Source: Montifringilla adamsi (lineage: Eukaryota > Chordata > Aves > Passeriformes > Passeridae). Taken from it: a stretch of DNA of 64,000 bases. The DNA is taken from the NCBI GenBank assembly GCA_017590115.1, contig JAGGNK010012003.1:1554345-1618344 (forward strand), written 5' to 3'. How positions within the stretch are numbered: the first letter of the stretch is position 1; each line of letters opens with the position of its first letter. Positions 60,001-64,000 of this stretch are shown piece by piece. The notes beneath the pieces were generated by a model. That model saw nothing but the letters and a program-made list of their open reading frames with translations, did not search any database and had not been told where the DNA came from. Made by a program: the position numbers and the translations under genes.

Positions 60001-62980
60001 CAAGGTGGAAGAGGAACCAGCCAGGAAGACACTACAGGGAAGGTTACCTCACTGCCTTTGGCCAAGGCAAAGCCACCTCCCAGCAGGAACACGATGTTCC
60101 ACGGCATCTTCTCCTGAACGACCTTCCAGTCCAGCAGGGGCGGAGGCGCCCGGAACCTTGCCCTGCCCCCTGGAACCCAAAAGAGATTTTGTGAAGCCAC
60201 GAAGTTGCACTCCCCAAAGAAAGGAGAACTTCTTGGTGGGAGGTGAGCTTGGTCTGAAGGTCAGGGCAGGGCTTCCAGCTGTTGGTTCCTCTGGGTCTGG
60301 GTTGAAGGCACTTTAGGTGGTATTTCATGTTCAGACTCAGGTGTTTATTATTTCCTATTAAGTGATTCACCTACACTACTCTCTATAATCTATTTCACAC
60401 TTTTGTGGATTCTGGTCTATCTTGAATTCTAGCAAACTTTCTCCCTCAATGAGGGTCAAAGCCAGTGCTCCCCTGGGGGTCGGGGCACCCCAGAGCAGAC
60501 AGAGAAATATTCCCAGTGCTCTGGGTTTCCACACGTCAGGAATCCCTCTGTCAGCAAACTCTGGAATTATCTCCTGAAGCTGGGAGCACCAGCAACAAGG
60601 GTTTTAGAACTTGACTTGCAAAAGCTCTAATGAATGATCTGTAGCTGCTCCAAGAAGCACAGTAGGAGGCAGGGAAGGGTGAGTTAAAGGTGTGGCAGCA
60701 ATTCTGTGTGTTTCTGTTAAATTGTGTGTTCCCTCCTGAAGATTCCAGCTTGGAATCCTTTACAAATGGGAAGAACAGGAGCAGGAACACTGCTGGGGTA
60801 AGAGTTTCCTAATTAGTTGATGAGAAACTGATTAGTTGACAAGTTCCTGATTAGTTGATGAGCTTCCTAATAAAATGATGAGAAATAGAGAATTGTATGT
60901 GATATGTGCTTTTCCAAACCTAAAGCACACAGCTGGAAGAGCAGCTTGAATTGTTATTTGATATTTGAAATTTCCTTTGTAAACCCAAAATGTGAACATT
61001 TCCCACAGAAATGTTCAGACAGGTGATTTTTGGTGCCTCAGTGACTCACCTGTTTGCTCTTGGTCTCTGTCCTGGTTGGAAAAGCCAGAAGGAAGGATGA
61101 AGAGCAACACTGAGATGAAGAGGGCGACTGTGGCATCGGTGACATAGCTGCAGCAGAGCAGTCAGGAATTTAGTCAGCTGTGATTTCAGCTGGATAAAAT
61201 CCATTTAGTCAGCTGTGATTTCAGCTGGATAAAATCCAGCCCGCTCCATTTTTATTCAAAGGGAGGAGGAGAAGGGGCACTACCTTGTATTGTTTTTGTT
61301 GAAGAGAACTGTTGCCCAGCCTGGGATGAACCCAGGTTCTCTTGTAAACCACAACACCACCAGGAGAATGAAGAGGATTAAAACTTCTATTTCTGCAAAG
61401 CTCATTTTGCCCAGTTTCTTGCTCTCTTCCTTGATGATTTCATAGGCCTGTTGCTCCTTAGCCTTGGCAGCAGGACTGGCACCACAACCAAAATTCTTCT
61501 TAAAACTGGAAGAAAATGGATGAGAAGTGTCAGAGAAATTTTCCAGGTAACCAGAGAGTTAAGAATACAAATTTTATATTCAATCATAATGTCTGTATAT
61601 GTATTTATATATGAATATTGAAATTAAATATATTGTAACTTGCAACCATGGTGAGTAGGAGCTGCAGGTCTTGACAAGATGATCAGAAAAAAGCTTCCTG
61701 CCCCTAAAAGCTCATTACTTAAATGTAAATAAATGAGATATCTGGGCATATGAGGGAAAAAAAATTACAGAAATCACAGAATGGTTTGTGTTGGAAGAGA
61801 CTCTAAATTCTATTTCATTCCAATGAATGGGCAGGGACACCTTCCACTAGACCAGGACAATGTTAATGTGATTGACAAGGCTGTTTGATCACTTCGCTAG
61901 GAAGTAAAGAGTTGCCAAGCTTTTTAAAAGGACAGAAAATGTTAAAGGCGGAATTTGAAGGTGAAAATACCATTTCAGGTGTGACAGCACTCTTTCCATG
62001 TAAAATGAGTGAAGTTGGGACGACACAAACATGAAAAGCTGAGTGTTAAGCAGGCAGGCAATGCAGGCTGGTTGTGTGATCTGCTCCAGAACCAGCCCAG
62101 AACTAATCCTCTAGCTCTGAGCAACCCTGGTCACAAAGGCATTTACAGCTCTCTGTAGAAATCAATTTCCTGCTTTGGAGCACAGCAATCTCCCAGGACA
62201 CGACAGCAATGCTGCAGAACAGGTCGTGTGCACTCAGAGCTCCCTGTTTTCGTCTGCAGAGTGCATTTAGCTGGGATTTGATCAGGTTCCTCAAAGGAAA
62301 ATTGCAGAATTTTTAACAGGCAGCGAGTGCTGTTCCGGTCTCTGTTGTGTGTCAGGACTTTGCCACCTGCTCTGTGGTTTTTCTCGTCAGTGAAGGGTCT
62401 CTGGTGTGGAACAAGCCCTGGTCAGAGCCCACCAGGTGCCTGGCAGGGGCGCAGGGTACTCACTTGAAGCCCAAGTACAGGATCTGCAGCCAAATCCACG
62501 CCAAAACCAGCAGCACCACCATGGTGGGGAAGGCGAAGGAGAACCAGGAGGCAAAGTTGATGATGCCACCATTGTCTTTATACATGCTGGAAAATGCAGG
62601 TGGCTGTTAGCATCCGAAATTCCACACTCTCTTCTGTCCTTCATTAATGAGCCGGGAAAGGGGAGGTTCTGTGGGGCCCATTAAGGAAGAGAAGCTCACT
62701 TCCCAGGAAAGGGACCAAACTGGCATTTTCCTTCTCTGTGCTGCCTGGGAGCCAGCTGGAGCAGAATGCTGCAGTTTGGAGGGTGTGTAATCCCAGACTT
62801 ACTCATTAACTTGTCCTTGCAGCACCAGATTTGGGGTTGTCCCAGTCAGAGTGGCGATCCCTCCAATGCTGGATGAGTAACAGATACAGAGGGACATTCC
62901 CTTGGACAGCTTCAGGTGTTTCTTCTCAATCTCTTCATTTCTCTTTCTCTCTTCCTCAACTATCAGGACATGAGAATTAC
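56916..62980 (-). CDS. SLC13A2: SLC13A2, Na+/dicarboxylate (citrate) cotransporter, 3' two thirds; 5' exons outside window
   Basis: Exons in transcript order: 62980-62803, 62586-62464, 61505-61284, 61147-61050, 60169-60048, 58928-58767, 57933-57796, 57047-56916. They sum to 1175 bp, about 390 residues plus TGA at 56918-56916; the human protein is 592. All junctions are GT-AG and in phase. Family marks: TLTGTTPNLVLQGQ, TECTSNVATTT (second Na+/substrate motif, SNV), and the SLC13 signature SLAFMLPVATPPNAIVF. Several hydrophobic spans are visible, for example TMVVLLVLAWIWLQILYL and VLILFILLVVLWF. The end has an NRT sequon, like the extracellular C-terminal glycosylation site of NaDC1. Function from the family: sodium-driven uptake of succinate and citrate at the apical plasma membrane of kidney and gut. 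Assigned to SLC13A2 rather than SLC13A3/A5 by FASWFSFAFPTMV...LGFNFKKNFG similarity and by position next to FOXN1. The first SNT motif and N-terminus are missing only because the window ends. Confidence 0.93.
57796..57933 (-). CDS. SLC13A2: SLC13A2 exon: SLC13 signature
   Basis: 138 bp, phase 0, encoding AEAICLNPLYVMLPCTLSAS then LAFMLPVATPPNAIVFSYGQ and LRVIDM. It contains the sodium:sulfate/dicarboxylate symporter signature (S-x2-F-x2-P...N-x-I-V). The acceptor is TTTTTGTGCACAG, the donor ATG|GTAAGG. Confidence 0.96.
58767..58928 (-). CDS. SLC13A2: SLC13A2 exon: second SNV substrate/Na+ motif
   Basis: 162 bp, phase 0, encoding ESGLSAWLGTKLTPLQSIPP, then AIAFLLCLLIATFTECTSNV and ATTTLFLPILASM. 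SNV in TECTSNVATTT is the second of the two conserved Ser-Asn-Thr/Val motifs that line the transport site. The acceptor is TCTCCTGCAG, the donor ATG|GTGAGT. Confidence 0.95.
60048..60169 (-). CDS. SLC13A2: SLC13A2 exon: LLDWK...LLGGGFALAKGSE
   Basis: 122 bp encoding APPPLLDWKVVQEKMPWNIV and FLLGGGFALAKGSE, the most strongly conserved loop and hairpin of the SLC13 family. The acceptor is GGGTTCCAG, the donor GAG|GTAACC. Confidence 0.95.
61050..61147 (-). CDS. SLC13A2: SLC13A2 exon: YVTDATVALFI membrane segment
   Basis: 98 bp encoding YVTDATVALFISVLLFILPS and a short hydrophilic stretch. It corresponds to human MVSDGTVAIFIGIIMFIIPS. Its acceptor (GCTCTGCTGCAG) is preceded by an exact 35-bp tandem duplication. 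The donor is ACAG|GTGAGT. Confidence 0.92.
61169..61238. repeat. Exact 35-bp tandem duplication beside an SLC13A2 acceptor
   Basis: TTTAGTCAGCTGTGATTTCA with GCTGGATAAAATCCA occurs at 61169 and again at 61204 without mismatch. On the minus strand each copy contains CAGCTGACTAAAT, a branch-point-like sequence, and the nearer one lies about 25-30 nt before the acceptor at 61148. Confidence 0.93.
61284..61505 (-). CDS. SLC13A2: SLC13A2 exon: loop plus transmembrane segment
   Basis: 222 bp encoding FKKNFGCG, a hydrophilic loop (AKEQQAYEIIKEESKKLG), KMSFAEIEVLILFILLVVLW and FTREPGFIPGW. FTREPGF and the preceding membrane span match human SLC13A2. The acceptor is TTTTCTTCCAG, the donor ACAAG|GTAGTG. 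Confidence 0.93.
61771..61860 (-). mobile_element. CR1 LINE 3'-end fragment
   Basis: AATCACAGAATGGTTTGTGT, TGGAAGAGACTCTAAATTCT, ATGGGCAGGGACACCTTCCA, CTAGACCAGGACAA: reverse complement of a CR1 tail in an SLC13A2 intron. Confidence 0.9.
62464..62586 (-). CDS. SLC13A2: SLC13A2 exon: transmembrane segment
   Basis: 123 bp encoding INFASWFSFAFPTMVVLLVL followed by AWIWLQILYLGF, nearly identical to human NFASWFSFAFPTMVILLLLAW. The acceptor is TTTTCCAG, the donor TTCAA|GTGAGT. Confidence 0.94.
62803..62980 (-). CDS. SLC13A2: SLC13A2 exon: cytoplasmic loop and TGTTPN sodium-site segment
   Basis: 178 bp. It encodes a charged loop (EEERKRNEEIEKKHLKLSKG) and then MSLCICYSSSIGGIATLTGT and TPNLVLQGQVN. 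The acceptor is taken as CCTTGGGATCTAG at 62981, which has a pyrimidine tract. A second AG (CTGATAG, 62960) is also in phase and would shorten the loop by seven residues. The donor is GA|GTAAGT. Confidence 0.88.
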
Positions 62981-63236
62981 CTAGATCCCAAGGAACAAAA
63001 GAGATGCAGGAGCTATATTGGACAGGAGAAGGCCTTTTAATTTTTAATTTAATATTTCAAGGCTAGGACACAATGGAATCAAAGCTGAAGGAACCAAAGT
63101 TCCTCCTTACAAGGCTGGAATAGTTAATTTTTTGATCTTCTGCCCATTTTCACTGGTTGTCTTGACACAGAGCAGTTTTTCAGAGGGGAATTTGAAATGT
63201 GTGCTAAAGTTTGAACTAAACTAAAGTTGCTAAAGT

Positions 63237-64000
63237 TGAGTGTAATGTCTGAACTGCACATGGAAGGGAGTGAGGCAAGAATTCAGGGAATTGTAACAGA
63301 GCTGGGCTAAAAGGAACTTTTTCTGCACCAGCACCTGTCTGCTGGCACTGAGATTTATGTTCAGAAACTCTGGAATCACCTCAAAAATGGGGAGAGGGCA
63401 AGACAGCTGGTAAAGAGATATTGTTGTTTGATTGTGTACCTTTGGATTAGAAAGATCATTTTAATCCCTAACCTTCCAGCTGGAAACAGGCCAGAAATTT
63501 TGCCTTGGGAATCCCCTATGATATGATAAGTTACACAGTAGATAATAATTGAACTAACATAAATATGCAGGGAAATAGCAAGCCTGATATAAAGGCTTCC
63601 CCTAGTGGAGAATTTGTACTTTTTGTCAGTTTGTTGAGTAGTTATAACCTTTTTGTATTTTTAACTTCAGCCAAATCAGAATAATAACAATAATATAAAT
63701 TGTGGTTTTGCCTGGTTCATGGAAGAGCCTCCTCAGGGCTGTGTGGTGCAGTCAGGATGCTTTGGGGACAGTCTTCTTTTCGGATTTACTAGGAACTGCT
63801 ACAACAGAAGAAAGGTCATCCTCCATCACCCACTGCTGACACTTCCTTGTGAATGAGTGTAATGTCTGAACTGCACATGGAGGGGAGTGAGGCAAGAATT
63901 CAGGGAATTGTAACAGAGCTGGGCTAAAAGGAACTTTTTCTGCACCAGCACCTGTCTGCTGGCACTGAGATTTATGTTCAGAAACTCTGGAATCACCTCA
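63237..64000. repeat. Direct repeat, 617-bp spacing, second copy cut by window end
   Basis: Positions 63237-63383 and 63854-64000 agree over 147 bp with one mismatch (TGGAAGGGAG versus TGGAGGGGAG). The match is still running at the last base, so the true repeat is longer. It could be a tandem duplication of a roughly 617-bp unit or the two ends of an inserted element. It lies upstream of the SLC13A2 exons seen here. Confidence 0.95.

Noticed and set aside
1..64000. tRNA or rRNA genes, CRISPR arrays, bacterial operons
   Set aside because: No cloverleaf with A/B boxes, rRNA block or spacer-repeat array was recognised. Short tandem repeats here lack CRISPR spacing, and the genome is eukaryotic.

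Overview
This window is vertebrate, and very probably bird, nuclear DNA. The genes are split by introns with GT-AG boundaries. CR1 LINE 3' ends of the avian type are scattered through it. There are also LTR-like retroviral remnants and many purine/pyrimidine pentanucleotide microsatellites. The LTR-like pieces resemble those common in passerines, so a songbird is my best guess, but that rests on recall and not on a search.

Two protein genes can be supported, both on the minus strand. The first is a complete FOXN1, the thymic and skin epithelial forkhead factor. Its eight coding exons lie between 22116 (start) and 3903 (stop). All splice phases agree, and the joined reading frame is 653 residues, close to the 648 of the human protein. 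The second is the 3' two thirds of SLC13A2 (NaDC1, sodium-coupled dicarboxylate/citrate transporter). Eight exons lie between 62980 and the stop at 56916, and the N-terminal exons fall beyond the right edge. The order SLC13A2 then FOXN1, on the same strand, matches the human 17q11.2 neighbourhood. The two genes are not known to act together; they are neighbours by conserved synteny.

Layout. 1-3902: DNA downstream of FOXN1, with a candidate 3'UTR. 3903-22142: FOXN1, whose introns carry several local tandem duplications close to splice sites: a TGGGA minisatellite, a 61-bp duplication, a roughly 180-bp repeat, and an LTR holding a 57-bp purine VNTR. 22143-56915: about 35 kb without a recognisable coding gene. 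This holds CR1 pieces, including a decayed reverse-transcriptase copy at about 49.1-49.9 kb, an older CR1 copy at 35.7-36.2 kb, an ancient SINE-like tail at 41.2 kb, a TATA/AATAAA-bearing LTR candidate near 51.7 kb, several homopolymers and a 134-base assembly gap. A candidate non-coding first exon of FOXN1 lies at about 40.1 kb. 56916-62980: SLC13A2. 62981-64000: intron or upstream DNA with a near-identical 617-bp-spaced direct repeat running off the end.

I found no new gene system. The most unusual material is the set of tandem repeats lying against FOXN1 and SLC13A2 splice sites, the small coding repeat in the FOXN1 C-terminus, and the duplication at the right edge.
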